Notes under the pieces: generated by a model
What the model saw: only the letters and a program-made list of their open reading frames with translations
The model's database searches: none
What the model was told of the DNA's origin: nothing
Assembly (NCBI GenBank): GCA_017449265.1
Contig: JAFSJW010000089.1
Span: 1 to 64,000 of the forward strand
DNA from: Treponema sp.
GTDB taxonomy: Bacteria > Spirochaetota > Spirochaetia > Treponematales > Treponemataceae
Reading direction: 5' to 3'
DNA length: 64,000 nt
Program-made: the position numbers and the translations under genes
Shown here: piece by piece, positions 1-7,731 of the stretch
Numbering within the stretch: position 1 is the first letter of the stretch
How the letters are laid out: each line of letters begins with the position of its first letter

Positions 1-10
1 CTTGCTTTCT

Positions 11-80
11 ACCGACCATAAAACAATTATAATCCCGCTATATCGGTCGGTCAAGCAGTAAAAATAAGTGTTCACCGACC
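11..80. promoter_or_regulatory. Inverted copies of ACCGACC around a TATAAT-like box
   Basis: ACCGACC at 11-17 faces GGTCGGT at 45-51, and a third copy, ACCGACC, lies at 74-80. An AT-rich stretch with TATAAT sits between the first two copies. The arrangement resembles a repressor-controlled promoter, but no adjacent gene in the window identifies the regulator. It may belong to a gene left of the window. Low confidence. Confidence 0.25.
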
Positions 81-100
81 AAAAATAGCAGTTCTTCCTC

Positions 101-236
101 CTACTGCCCCCGCGTTAGGGATTGTAGCCACGCCGCAGGCGGCCACTGGACTGAGCGAAGCGAAGGAAGCGGCTGGAGCGATAGCGGAATGGCGAAAAGC
201 CCGACCGCCTGCTGCAAGCAGGCGGTAACGCCCCTC
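101..236. repeat. GC-rich hairpin-bearing intergenic repeat element
   Basis: This stretch is much richer in G and C than its AT-rich surroundings. It contains a perfect 10-bp stem with a 3-base loop (ACCGCCTGCT at 204-213, AGCAGGCGGT at 217-226) and a second GCAGGCGG-type word near 135. It has no plausible reading frame with a start site. It looks like a dispersed, MITE- or REP-like intergenic element of the kind common in Treponema genomes. No second copy is in this window, so the repeat nature is inferred. Confidence 0.4.
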
Positions 237-559
237 TATAAAATCCTCTTCTTTTTTAGTATTATTTTGATTGATAATAATTCGGAATATATTTGCACCT
301 AAAAAAGGAATTGTCCATGAACACAACCCACAAAACTCTTTATCCGCACTACCCGCTCTGTTTCTCTTACCGATGTTGGCCGCTAGTTTCTGCCGGAAGC
401 GAACTCTATCCTCAATTCCTATTATCATGCAAAGGACTGGATTGCTTCTTTCCATTCTAAAAGCAAAAGTTCCCTTCGTATCGGATATATGGATTTCCAC
501 TGCCTGCCATTTGTAAACTTGGAATCTACTTCAGAAAAGAATCTCTGGAGGCAAAAGAT
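237..559. other. Stretch without a recognised gene
   Basis: Open frames exist on both strands but none has a ribosome-binding site together with a recognisable protein. Given the truncated hsdR immediately to the right, this is best read as decayed DNA, possibly the scar of a lost restriction-modification locus. I see no RNA gene here. Confidence 0.4.
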
Positions 560-919
560 TCAGCGGTATCGCAATTTTTGGACACCGCTGAAAGGATTTA
601 TTCGACAACTACTTCCTCCCCAGACCGCACATAACTCAACTGGTCGCCGAGTTCTTTTTCTACAAGATTTATAATTTGCTTTTTTTTCCTTTTTTAGTTC
701 GGCGTTTTCAAAGTGTCGGAGTTTAAGAAGCGCCTCGTCAATTGCAGCAGGTGCCGTCTTCGGATTAAGACGCCTGATAGAATCTTCAAGAACAGAATCA
801 TAAAGCGGAGAATGCCAGTCGCGGTCAACTTCCGGGCCGTAAACATACTCCCATCCCATATTCAGGAACAACTCAATCAGAGCATTTTCATAGGCTTCTT
901 CGTTGTAATCGGCGGACAT
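560..919 (-). pseudogene. Truncated type I restriction enzyme R subunit (hsdR remnant)
   Basis: The first roughly 75 residues (starting MSADYNEEAYENALIELF, then GWEYVYGPEVDRDWHSPL) match the conserved N-terminus of HsdR, the translocase and endonuclease subunit of type I restriction systems. A full HsdR is about 1000 residues. Here the similarity stops after FENAELKKEKK and the frame ends at residue 119 in unrelated sequence, so the nuclease and helicase domains are missing. The start codon keeps an AGGAG ribosome-binding site ten bases upstream, so the break is in the body of the gene. No hsdM or hsdS is visible. It is a dead gene, probably left by rearrangement next to the hairpin repeat. 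Confidence 0.75.
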
Positions 920-1011
920 ATAATAAAAACTCCTGAATAGTTAATTATACATCCAAAATGCTAACTTAACAATTTCGTATTACAAAATATGTTTACCTAA
1001 CAAACTTAGAA

Positions 1012-1371
1012 TTAAATAATCTTACAGATTTTTCCATGTTGTTCAAACAAGAAAATGTAAGCCTTTAATGATTTTGTTTGTATTGAGTCAATAATTGGAT
1101 TTAGAATTTTCGAACGGGAATTAATAATATAAATGGTTTGAACATGCTTCATCTGAGAAATTAAACTCTCAAAATCAGAAAGCGTATCTATATTTGTATC
1201 TAATTCAGAAATATCAATTGAGCGGAGAATAATTTCATCGTCAAAAAGATTTATTTGTTCAGTATAGTTCTGTAAAAAATCAGGCTTTTGAGCGTAATAC
1301 TCTTCAAGATTGATTTCATCACAAGAGACATCAAATAAAAATTTTTGACGACAATAATATTCTTTCTGCAT
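1012..1371 (-). CDS. Hypothetical small acidic protein, last gene of the XRE/DUF4417 cassette
   Basis: This 119-residue protein is not recognised. The N-terminal two thirds are rich in Asp and Glu; the end (LKAYIFLFEQHGKICKII) is hydrophobic. It follows the previous gene by only five bases, so the two are surely co-transcribed. It has no signal peptide and no long membrane segment, and its start has no strong ribosome-binding site, which suggests translational coupling. Small acidic proteins behind a toxin-like gene are often immunity proteins; that role is an inference from position and charge only. Confidence 0.6.
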   Translation of the reverse strand: MQKEYYCRQKFLFDVSCDEINLEEYYAQKPDFLQNYTEQINLFDDEIILRSIDISELDTNIDTLSDFESLISQMKHVQTIYIINSRSKILNPIIDSIQTKSLKAYIFLFEQHGKICKII

Positions 1372-1376
1372 ATTGG

Positions 1377-1751
1377 TTAGAACTCAAAACAAACATATGT
1401 ACCACATTCGATAGCTTTTTGAATAACACCTAATACTTTTTCGGCAGCAAATTTTTGTTCGTCTGTAATATTAGTTTTTAAGAAGTCGGAAGTTATCTTT
1501 TCAGCCTCAGATAATTTCTCAGCAGGCAAATCTTCTTCTTCAAAAAAGTCGATTAACAAATCAAACTTTTCATTGAATTTATTAAAGATGTCCATATAAA
1601 TTGACTCTGTTTCTTTATATGTGAGAGTCTCTACAAACATATTTTCTGTGTATTCATCAAACTGGTATTCTTCCATTTCCTGAATACCTTTTTGATTTAA
1701 GAAGGCGATACAGTTACATTTGTGATTATCAAAAATTTCTTTGTTTTCCAT
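1377..1751 (-). CDS. Hypothetical acidic protein, candidate immunity protein
   Basis: A 124-residue, strongly acidic protein (for example DFFEEEDLPAEKLSEAEK in the middle) that I do not recognise. The start is well supported by GAGAGGTG seven bases before the ATG. It lies 13 bases behind the toxin-like gene and five bases before another acidic protein, in one minus-strand operon. Its small size, high negative charge, cytoplasmic nature and position directly after a basic, toxin-like protein fit a cognate immunity protein. No family motif confirms this. It could equally be an ordinary accessory gene. Confidence 0.6.
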   Translation of the reverse strand: MENKEIFDNHKCNCIAFLNQKGIQEMEEYQFDEYTENMFVETLTYKETESIYMDIFNKFNEKFDLLIDFFEEEDLPAEKLSEAEKITSDFLKTNITDEQKFAAEKVLGVIQKAIECGTYVCFEF

Positions 1752-1764
1752 TTTTACACCTCTC

Positions 1765-2214
1765 TTATTTAATTACAGCAGGAAGATATTTTGTCATTTC
1801 ATGCCATTTTTGAATTCTGAAATGAGTGATTTCCTGTCGGTCTGATTTGCTACGACCATGCTGTTTACCTTTTGAGTCGGTATAATTTCTGGGGTCTTTA
1901 CCATTTATATCTAGATATAAAGGTTTACTTCCAGTCATATCCGCTAGCCTACAATAAGTACCACCTAAGTCAGTAATTATTGCCATTTTACCATTTTTAC
2001 TTGTAAAAGTAAGTTTCCCTTTATCTACACTTATTATAGGATCTGGCGTAAATTTTTCTACAAAATCATTTAGATTTACAGATTGCCAATGATTCTTATA
2101 CTTTGAAGAGCGCTCCATCCCTTTTGTTATCTTTCTGGCAAGTTCTGAATTAAAAAAGGCATTTTGCTTTTGCGCCCAGACATTAGTTCTATATTCCGTT
2201 TTAGCATCTGACAT
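1765..2214 (-). CDS. Toxin-like protein of unknown family
   Basis: The start is taken at MSDAKTEYRTN because a strong ribosome-binding site (GGGAGGTG) sits just upstream; this makes a 149-residue protein overlapping the end of the DUF4417 gene by 14 bases. The second half contains TDLGGTYCRLAD, YLDINGK and a basic, polar stretch GKQHGRSKSDRQEITHFRIQ. That architecture, with conserved-looking H, R, S, K and a closing THFR, resembles C-terminal domains of polymorphic toxins. There is no secretion signal, so if it is a toxin it is either a domain detached from its carrier or an intracellular toxin of a toxin-antitoxin pair. The assignment is a guess from sequence character and gene order. Confidence 0.5.
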   Translation of the reverse strand: MSDAKTEYRTNVWAQKQNAFFNSELARKITKGMERSSKYKNHWQSVNLNDFVEKFTPDPIISVDKGKLTFTSKNGKMAIITDLGGTYCRLADMTGSKPLYLDINGKDPRNYTDSKGKQHGRSKSDRQEITHFRIQKWHEMTKYLPAVIK

Positions 2215-2884
2215 TTTGCACCTCCCTGCGTCTGCAAGTTGAACGGAAATCAGGATAGACTTGATATTCAATTCCTGATTCTTCAATCATTTCAATAAGT
2301 TCATCTTCTATCATTCCATAAATTAAGATGAATTGTGGATTACACTGAAAAATCTTCAATTTGAAATAAAGCAAATCATTTAATGATAATTTCTTTTTCC
2401 AGCATCCCAAGGCTCCTATTGCAACAGGCATGTTCTTATAGTAGGCATTTAATGATGAAAAAGTTGTGAAGCTTCCTGTTCTGAAATTAGGAATAATTCG
2501 GATTCCATGAAGAGCAAGCCAGATTGTTGCCATTTGGCTTAAAAGAATGTTGAATTTCTGTAAATCCTCATCCCAGCCCATCCTGGGACTTAAGTCAAAT
2601 CCACAGATTCCAAGATATCCGGAAAACAAACTCAAATCATTTTTAAGATTGGAAAGTCTTTTATAGAGAAGTTTGTCATTCATATAAAAACACAAAGCTG
2701 TTTCTGATTTTACAGGAGCTGCGTTTCTATGATTAAAGGGAAGAATGTATTTTGGTTTTTGCCAGAGTATAAATTCAGGTTTAAAGACAGGGTAGCCTTC
2801 GTAATTAAACTGAATGTCATTTTGTGATAATTCATGATAAAGCCACGAGGCTATATCATAAACATTAATTGGTATTTTCCGCAT
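2201..2884 (-). CDS. DUF4417 family protein
   Basis: A 227-residue protein with the DUF4417 pattern: YPVFKPEF near residue 30, a LPFN segment, FYMND, then GICGFDLSPRMGWDEDLQ and a central HGIRIIPNFRTGS, followed by PVAIGALGCWK and an ILIYG strand near the end. The biochemical function of the family is unknown; members are common in phages and mobile elements of Firmicutes and spirochaetes. The start has AAGGAGGT at the ideal distance. It stands behind the XRE regulator and overlaps the toxin-like gene, so all belong to one accessory cassette. Confidence 0.75.
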   Translation of the reverse strand: MRKIPINVYDIASWLYHELSQNDIQFNYEGYPVFKPEFILWQKPKYILPFNHRNAAPVKSETALCFYMNDKLLYKRLSNLKNDLSLFSGYLGICGFDLSPRMGWDEDLQKFNILLSQMATIWLALHGIRIIPNFRTGSFTTFSSLNAYYKNMPVAIGALGCWKKKLSLNDLLYFKLKIFQCNPQFILIYGMIEDELIEMIEESGIEYQVYPDFRSTCRRREVQNVRC

Positions 2885-2909
2885 AGTACTTTACCTCCTT
2901 TTGCGAGAA

Positions 2910-2938
2910 TTGAAATTTCTGTTAAAAGGCTGTACTAT
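2910..2938 (+). promoter_or_regulatory. Candidate sigma-70 promoter
   Basis: TTGAAA at 2910-2915 and TACTAT at 2933-2938 are separated by exactly 17 bases, reading to the right on the plus strand. The only thing downstream is a short structured segment ending in a terminator at 2999-3039. The elements overlap the end of a minus-strand methyltransferase remnant, so chance similarity is possible in this AT-rich DNA. Confidence 0.35.
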
Positions 2939-2984
2939 ATGGAGGATTTGCAACGAACAAATCAAATGCTCCGTTTAGTACAAC
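2922..2984 (-). pseudogene. Remnant of an adenine/cytosine-N4 DNA methyltransferase (NPPY motif)
   Basis: Reading the minus strand gives NGAFDLFVANPPYSTAF followed by a stop. FDLFVANPPYS is the catalytic motif IV context of amino-group DNA methyltransferases. Only about 20 codons survive between stop codons, so this is a scrap of a lost gene. It fits the nearby hsdR remnant and the phage-like DUF4417 protein. The same DNA also carries promoter-like elements on the plus strand, described separately. Confidence 0.4.
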
Positions 2985-3039
2985 CTAAATCGAGTAGCGC
3001 CACTGAGAATATTGCAGTATTTTCAGTGGCATTTTTTTT
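2945..3039 (+). ncRNA. Candidate small RNA of about 95 nt
   Basis: The expected transcript from the promoter at 2910-2938 begins near GGAGGATTTG and can fold with CAAATGCTCC about 20 bases on; it ends in a strong hairpin with a run of eight T. No reading frame fits. It lies between the XRE gene and the DUF4417 gene, transcribed opposite to both. Against it: part of the same DNA looks like a methyltransferase remnant on the other strand, so the structure may be accidental. Confidence 0.25.
2999..3039 (+). terminator. Rho-independent terminator
   Basis: GCCACTGAGAATA pairs with the mirrored TATTTTCAGTGGC with few mismatches, followed by eight T on the plus strand. The polarity is towards the 3' end of the XRE gene, that is, opposite to the surrounding minus-strand genes. 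It would end a plus-strand transcript such as the candidate small RNA. Confidence 0.6.
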
Positions 3040-3070
3040 CTGTTTTCATATTTTCTCCCACCTCCTTTTG

Positions 3071-3814
3071 TTAGAATTCGATATCATCAACATTTTCATC
3101 TGGTTGTGACAGATAGAAGTTTATTGTATCGCGGACAGAATCTGACAATTTTACATGTCTGCTTGATTCAGCTGCCTGATTTCGTAAATCAACTATCTGA
3201 TTATACAAATCAGATTCTGAATAAGCTTTACATATTTGCTCAATATTTGGATAACCTTGGTAATTTGATGAGATAAAATATAATTCATAACCATCAAGAA
3301 TATCATCAGGTTTATTAACACACATCAAATAAAGCCATTTGTTACCAACTATTACTTTATAACAATCCCCTCCAATTATGGCGTTAGAATCATATGTTGA
3401 ATGATAATAAAATTCTGTATTCGGATCTCTTGGTTCATAGGCGTAGAATAATGGGTGATTACCCTGCTGTTTACATTCATCCATTTTTGCTTTAGATTCC
3501 AATTCCCATACAAGCTTGTTATTCTGTGTATCTTTACTTAGTTTATCGAAAAACTGCGAAAGCAGAATTTCATTTGGTGTCAAATTTGATAAATCAACAG
3601 AAAGAAGTGTATTTACAGATACATCAAGTTTATTTGAAATCAAGAAGATTAAATCCATAATCGGAAAATTGTTTTTATTATCTTCATTTGCAAGACGTGA
3701 TAAATATCCAGCACTTACACCGGCTTCAGTTTCTATATCGCCAACCTTTATTCCTTTTTGAGTCGCTAAAAACTTGATATTTTTTCCAAGTAAAGTTTTA
3801 TCAAAATTTGACAT
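3071..3814 (-). CDS. XRE-family transcriptional regulator
   Basis: The start is set at MSNFDKTLLGKNIKFLATQK because GAGGTG lies eight bases before it; an upstream extension in frame has no such site. This gives 247 residues. Residues 5-65 form a lambda-repressor-like helix-turn-helix (KVGDIETEAGVSAGYLSRLAN is the core). Residues from about 100 on are a globular sensor-like part I do not recognise, with KWLYLMCVNKPDDILDGYELYF. It heads the minus-strand cassette with the DUF4417, toxin-like and acidic genes and probably represses it and itself through the direct repeats just upstream. Confidence 0.8.
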   Translation of the reverse strand: MSNFDKTLLGKNIKFLATQKGIKVGDIETEAGVSAGYLSRLANEDNKNNFPIMDLIFLISNKLDVSVNTLLSVDLSNLTPNEILLSQFFDKLSKDTQNNKLVWELESKAKMDECKQQGNHPLFYAYEPRDPNTEFYYHSTYDSNAIIGGDCYKVIVGNKWLYLMCVNKPDDILDGYELYFISSNYQGYPNIEQICKAYSESDLYNQIVDLRNQAAESSRHVKLSDSVRDTINFYLSQPDENVDDIEF

Positions 3815-3856
3815 AAAATTCACCTCATATGTATTTATGAATATAATATAAGCAAA

Positions 3857-3919
3857 ATTGAATTTAAAGTCAAATTCTTTTGCAATTGAATTTAAAATCA
3901 TAAAAATGATTTTTATGAT
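3857..3919. promoter_or_regulatory. Direct repeats and hairpin upstream of the XRE gene
   Basis: ATTGAATTTAAAGTCA at 3857-3872 is repeated as ATTGAATTTAAAATCA at 3885-3900, 28 bases apart, directly upstream of the XRE start. A perfect palindromic stem (ATCATAAAA/TTTTTATGAT) at 3897-3919 overlaps the second copy. Two near-identical 16-mers in front of a repressor gene are the usual form of an autoregulatory operator; the binding protein is inferred. Confidence 0.45.
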
Positions 3920-3930
3920 TTTTTCTTATT

Positions 3931-4101
3931 TTAACCAGAAGGGTCGGAACTATTTGGAATTTCCAAACAGTTGATTTTGTCCACTATACTTTCAGCGGGG
4001 CAAACACCATCTGCAATCAAAATCAAAGATACAATTGAAAGGAGCACTACAAGAACTGTAATCACATATACATATACAAAAGACTGAAAGCTTCCAGTCA
4101 T
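3931..4101 (-). CDS. Possible 56-residue single-span membrane protein
   Basis: Out of frame with the 3' end of the TetR gene there is a 56-codon frame, MTGSFQSFVYVYVITVLVV and on, with one long hydrophobic segment (residues 8-30) and then a polar tail containing CPAESIVDKINC. An AGGAAG sequence precedes the ATG. It overlaps the TetR gene almost entirely. It may be a real small membrane protein, or the surviving C-terminus of a larger transporter whose deletion also gave the TetR gene its odd tail. Low confidence. Confidence 0.25.
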   Translation of the reverse strand: MTGSFQSFVYVYVITVLVVLLSIVSLILIADGVCPAESIVDKINCLEIPNSSDPSG

Positions 4102-4762
4102 ATCCGCTTCCTGTCAAAGGAAAAAGACTGTAGCCGATTGCTGAAATCCAGTGCATTGTTACAAAAAGATATATTCCCAAACGAAGTATTTTTTCAGAAG
4201 CTTCCTTCCACAATTCTTTTGCGGAAATGCAGATTAATGTACATGCTACACAAGAAAAAATCCCGTGGATTTTTGTAAGCTCAGATGCTATCAAGCGTGA
4301 AGGCGAATCTGTAGCAGGAAAATCTGCAATATGTTTTACCTGCAGCGCATAAAACAATTTCTTTGTTGCATCTACCATCGCTTTAGTTTCCATCACCATG
4401 ATTTCAGTTGCGGCAGTATCTATTACTCTTTGAGACATTATGATTTTATAGAAGCGAAACATATCAGGATTTGTACAAATACTTCTATAAGCATCTACCA
4501 TCTGCGTAAGAATTTTTTCCAGCGGGATTTTATCAGAAAGCATACCCCAGTTCATTTTCCCGCCTACAATATTTTGTTTTGCCTGTTGGCGCAAAAATGA
4601 ATACATTGTTTTTATGATTTCTTCACGCGACCTAAAATGCTTATACAAAGCAGGTTTTGAAATTCCCAGTTTTTCTGCAATCTGATTCATAGAAACTGCT
4701 GACAGCCCATATTCAGATGCGAGTTCCAATGTTGCTTTAATTATTTCTGATTTTCTATCCAT
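3992..4762 (-). CDS. TetR/AcrR-family transcriptional regulator
   Basis: Residues 1-50 are a typical TetR DNA-binding domain (IIKATLELASEYGLSAVSM, then IAEKLGISKPALYKHFRSREEI). The ligand-binding half is less conserved, as usual. At 256 residues it is longer than the usual 190-220, and the last 50 residues (after YLFVTMHWISAIGYSL) are Cys- and Ser-rich and look non-native, so the 3' end is probably altered by a rearrangement. Its own promoter region holds a palindrome GTTACC-N4-GGTAAC, so self-repression is likely. No intact target operon is adjacent. Confidence 0.8.
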   Translation of the reverse strand: MDRKSEIIKATLELASEYGLSAVSMNQIAEKLGISKPALYKHFRSREEIIKTMYSFLRQQAKQNIVGGKMNWGMLSDKIPLEKILTQMVDAYRSICTNPDMFRFYKIIMSQRVIDTAATEIMVMETKAMVDATKKLFYALQVKHIADFPATDSPSRLIASELTKIHGIFSCVACTLICISAKELWKEASEKILRLGIYLFVTMHWISAIGYSLFPLTGSGYDWKLSVFCICICDYSSCSAPFNCIFDFDCRWCLPR

Positions 4763-4770
4763 ATCGCAAG

Positions 4771-4810
4771 GTTACCAATCGGTAACTATATTGCTATCAC
4801 TCGGTAACCG
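4771..4810. promoter_or_regulatory. Palindromic TetR operator
   Basis: GTTACCAATCGGTAAC at 4771-4786 is a perfect 6-bp inverted repeat with four bases between, nine bases upstream of the TetR start codon. A further half site, TCGGTAACCG, is at 4801-4810. The position is right for autorepression. Confidence 0.6.
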
Positions 4811-4889
4811 TTGTCAACAGCAAATCTGTTTCTCCCATAATAATAAAATATAACACCTACTTGTCATATTTTCATGCTATAATTACAGT

Positions 4890-5171
4890 ATGCACTTTAT
4901 AAATGCAAAAACAATTCTCACTCCCCACCGTAGGCGGACTTCCAGAGCAGTGCCCGAAAGAAGGACATTCTTAAGCCAGTACTGGGACTACTACAAGACC
5001 GACCGTGGCTATCACCCACGCTCACTCAACTCAAACATGGGCTGGGTAAGCACCGCATCAACAAGTCTTATGAACACCAGCCTTCTGACATACTCCAATA
5101 AAATCCGCTCGGCTGTCCTCATCGTCCACGGTGAAAAAGCAGATTGTGAAAATTCAAATTTCATTCTATAA
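4890..5171 (+). pseudogene. Alpha/beta hydrolase remnant
   Basis: The frame contains MHFINAKTILTPHRR, then WDYYKTDRGYHPRSLNSN and finally a SAVLIVHGEKA strand. The order matches the C-terminal half of YcjY-like alpha/beta hydrolases, where the last motif precedes the catalytic His. The nucleophile region and N-terminal half are absent, the frame breaks after VHGEKA, and the spacing between blocks is shortened. It is a fossil of a deleted gene. Confidence 0.6.
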
Positions 5172-5200
5172 TAAACCACTACTTTAATAGGAGAATCATC

Positions 5201-5599
5201 ATGAACGAAGTTTACGAATTCATCAAAGCTTGCGGAACATATTTTCTTGCTACACTTGAGGACGGTCAGCCGCGAGTCAGACCCTTTGGAACCGTCAACA
5301 TATTTGATGGAAAACTTTACATTCAGACTGGAAAATCTAAAAATGTCTCTAAGCAGATTCAGAAAAATCCTAAGGTGGAACTGTGCTGCTTTAACGGAAA
5401 CACAGGCTCATGGCTTCGACTGGCTGGCGAGCTTGTCCGTGACGAACGACGGGAAGCAAAGGCTGACATGCTGGAACACTACCCGGAGTTAAAATCAATG
5501 TATTCGGCTGACGATGATAACACCGAAGTCTTGTATTTCAAAAACGCTAAAGCAACTTTCTGCAGTTTTACTGCTGCCCCAAAAGAAGTTGAATTTTAA
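5201..5599 (+). CDS. Pyridoxamine 5'-phosphate oxidase-fold FMN-binding protein
   Basis: A 132-residue protein with the split-barrel pattern of the PNPOx-like family: FLATLEDGQPRVRPFGTVNIFDGKLY, then QTGKSKNVSKQIQKNPKVELCCF and a WLRLAGEL strand. Such small proteins bind FMN or a related flavin or deazaflavin cofactor and act as dimers; the substrate is unknown. The start has AGGAG eleven bases upstream. A shorter, broken paralogue lies at 20770-20877. It stands alone with its own promoter region. Confidence 0.8.
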   Translation: MNEVYEFIKACGTYFLATLEDGQPRVRPFGTVNIFDGKLYIQTGKSKNVSKQIQKNPKVELCCFNGNTGSWLRLAGELVRDERREAKADMLEHYPELKSMYSADDDNTEVLYFKNAKATFCSFTAAPKEVEF

Positions 5600-5652
5600 A
5601 ATCGGGCAGTAATTGTAGCCGCACCTGATAGCACATTCCCAAAGCTCCCCCT

Positions 5653-6369
5653 ATGGATTACAGCTACATCTTTCGCTCGGCAAAAATTAAAATTAACTCA
5701 CTGAAAGACGCTGGTTTTTCCAAAAGCGATGATTCAGGCTATTTTCTGCGGCTGCCAGTCTCAAACGGAGACTTTTATGCAGATTTTTTCCTCTCCCCTA
5801 CTTCCAAGAATCTGACAGTCCAGCTTTTTGATTCAGCCACCAGCGAAAAATACGCACTTTTTGACATGAACATGGCGCACGGAGCGTTTGTCGCCTCTCT
5901 CCGAGAAGAAGTCCAGAAACTTGTTGACAGAATCAAGTCATCCTGCTTTGAAGCGCATGACCTAAAAGACGAATATCTCGGCTGGCTTTCCTCCCGCTTT
6001 TCCGCCGCACCAGACTTTCCATGGCCGGACACCCCCGACTACTGTGTTTTCCGCTGTTCAAACCAGAAATGGTTCGCGCTTGTGATGAAAGTAAAATACC
6101 GCCAGATAGGACTCACAGGCGAAGAAGAAGTCTGGGTTGTGAACATGAAGGCAGAAAGCGACAAAATCCCGGAGTTCGTCGACAAAAAATCAATCTTTCC
6201 CGCCTGGCACATGGATACTTCCGGTCTGAGCCGGTGTCGCCTTACTTCCAGTCACCCTTATCTCCCTGCGCCTTTTCACGCTCGTTTTTCGACATGCGTT
6301 GCTTGTCTCTTACCGCGCGTTTTTGTCCTCGTTTTTGTCCACCTTTTCATATCTTACCCGCACTTTTGA
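5653..6369 (+). pseudogene. MmcQ/YjbR-family protein with truncated or shifted C-terminus
   Basis: An N-terminal extension is followed by a MmcQ/YjbR (DUF419) domain, recognisable from about residue 125 (FPWPDTPDYCVFRCSNQKWFALVMKV) to residue 190 (KSIFPAWHM). Intact members continue after the PAxHM motif with about 35 residues (KxxWITVxLDGxL). Here that part is replaced by a Cys-, Phe- and Pro-rich sequence that runs 60 bases into the 3' end of the convergent CBS-domain gene. The gene is therefore probably damaged by a deletion, though the remaining protein might fold. Confidence 0.6.
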
Positions 6370-7590
6370 AATCAGCTTTTCGTCGGCACCAAGCACTTCA
6401 AGGCTTATTCCTTCCACAGCGATTTTTTTTCCTGTTACGGGGATTTCGCCCGCTTTTTCCATAATCCAGCCGGAAAGGGTGTTCGCTTTGTGTTCGATAC
6501 TTTCGCTTTCTAGCCCGATAAGCGAAAACATTTTGTCAAGCGCGATGTTGCCCGAAAAAATAAAGGAGCCGTCCTCACACTTTTTGGCTTCTGACAATTC
6601 GGTGTCGTTTTCGTCCCAGATTTCGCCTACCAGCTCTTCAAGAATGTCCTCCAGCGTAATGATTCCGAGAGTGCCTCCGTATTCATCCAGAACGACCGCT
6701 ATATGTACATGCTCTTTTTGGAAAATCTTCAGTAGCTTTGAAAGCTTTGAATGTCCGCTGATAAAAAATGGCTTTTGTGCGATTTCTTTTGCACTCGTGA
6801 AGTTTGACTTGCTGCAAAAATCTTTCAGATTAATAATGCCGGTAATCTGGTCGAGGGATTCACTGTAAATCGGCAGGCGGGTAAAGCCCGATTCCGTAAA
6901 GGCTTTCCGCACCTGCTCAAAATCAGCATCTTCCCTGACGGCTGTAATTTTTACGCGAGGAGTCAGAACATCGCCTGCTTCACGGTCGTCAAAATCAATG
7001 ACGGACTGAATGAGCCGGGTTTCGTCTTTTTTTAGCGTTCCGTCGTCCTCCGCTTCTTCCACGAAAGTCATAATTTCGTCTTCCGTTATGACTTCTTCCC
7101 GGTCAAGCGTAAAGATTTTTGAGAGAAGATTTTTCCAGCCGATAAAAATAACGTTGAGCGGAATTAAAACAAGATAGATTAATTTTATTGCGGGATAAAA
7201 AAGCAGGGAAAGCTTTTCGGGATACGCTTTTGCTATGTATTTTGGCGTAATTTCGCCGAAAATCAGCACGGCTACGGTCATTACAGCGGTGGAAATAACC
7301 GTGGAGTCGATATGCGTGTGTGAAAGAAGTTTTGCAAAGAAAATCGTAGCGATTGCCGAAGCCGAAATGTTTACGATGTTGTTTCCGATAAGTATCGTGC
7401 TCAAAAGCCTGTCGAACTTTCTTTCGGCAAATTCAAGAACTTTTCCGGCGCGTTTGTTGCCGTTTGCACTCAATGTTTTTAATTTTATTTTTGAAACGCA
7501 GGAATATGCTGTTTCTGTCGCCGAAAAAAATCCGGAACACAGCACCAGAATAACCAAAGAAACTAATAAATGACTCGATCCATCAGGCAT
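6310..7590 (-). CDS. CNNM/CorC-type membrane protein with CBS domains
   Basis: The start is MPDGSSHLLVSL, preceded by GGAGGTG; it gives 426 residues. Residues 8-190 form the CNNM (DUF21) transmembrane domain (LVILVLCSGFFSATETAYS, then GNNIVNISASAIATIFF, FGEITPKYIAKAYPE). Two CBS domains follow (DVLTPRVKITAVRED and HVHIAVVLDEYGGTLGIITLEDILEELVGEI), and a C-terminal CorC/HlyC transporter-associated domain closes the protein. The family is implicated in divalent cation (Mg, Co) efflux or resistance and has often been misnamed hemolysin. It is monocistronic, between a terminator upstream and a convergent gene downstream. Confidence 0.9.
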   Translation of the reverse strand: MPDGSSHLLVSLVILVLCSGFFSATETAYSCVSKIKLKTLSANGNKRAGKVLEFAERKFDRLLSTILIGNNIVNISASAIATIFFAKLLSHTHIDSTVISTAVMTVAVLIFGEITPKYIAKAYPEKLSLLFYPAIKLIYLVLIPLNVIFIGWKNLLSKIFTLDREEVITEDEIMTFVEEAEDDGTLKKDETRLIQSVIDFDDREAGDVLTPRVKITAVREDADFEQVRKAFTESGFTRLPIYSESLDQITGIINLKDFCSKSNFTSAKEIAQKPFFISGHSKLSKLLKIFQKEHVHIAVVLDEYGGTLGIITLEDILEELVGEIWDENDTELSEAKKCEDGSFIFSGNIALDKMFSLIGLESESIEHKANTLSGWIMEKAGEIPVTGKKIAVEGISLEVLGADEKLISKVRVRYEKVDKNEDKNAR

Positions 7591-7604
7591 AAAGCCTAAC
7601 ACCT

Positions 7605-7640
7605 CCAAAAAATAGAATAGCGGGATTTTCTTCTCCCGCT
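7605..7640 (-). terminator. Terminator of the CPBP protease gene
   Basis: AGCGGGA (7619-7625) pairs with TCCCGCT (7634-7640); on the minus strand the stem is followed by TATTCTATTTTTT. It lies about 90 bases after the CPBP gene and just before the ribosome-binding site of the CBS-domain gene, so it separates the two. Confidence 0.75.
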
Positions 7641-7731
7641 GAGAGTATGATGTAAAAATACAGTTATTGCAAGACTGTTCTTTTGGGCAGAGGGCAGATA
7701 GAGACACCACATACACAGTACGATATGACAA

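Noticed and set aside
72..500. Minus-strand open frame of 142 codons at the left edge
   Set aside because: Its second half is only the translated hairpin-rich repeat (Ala/Gly/Arg-rich) and the first half matches nothing I recognise; no good ribosome-binding site.
3036..3060. Eight-codon minus-strand frame MKTEKKCH with a strong AGGAGGT site after the XRE gene
   Set aside because: Too short to support as a gene; the site more likely belonged to the decayed methyltransferase reading frame.
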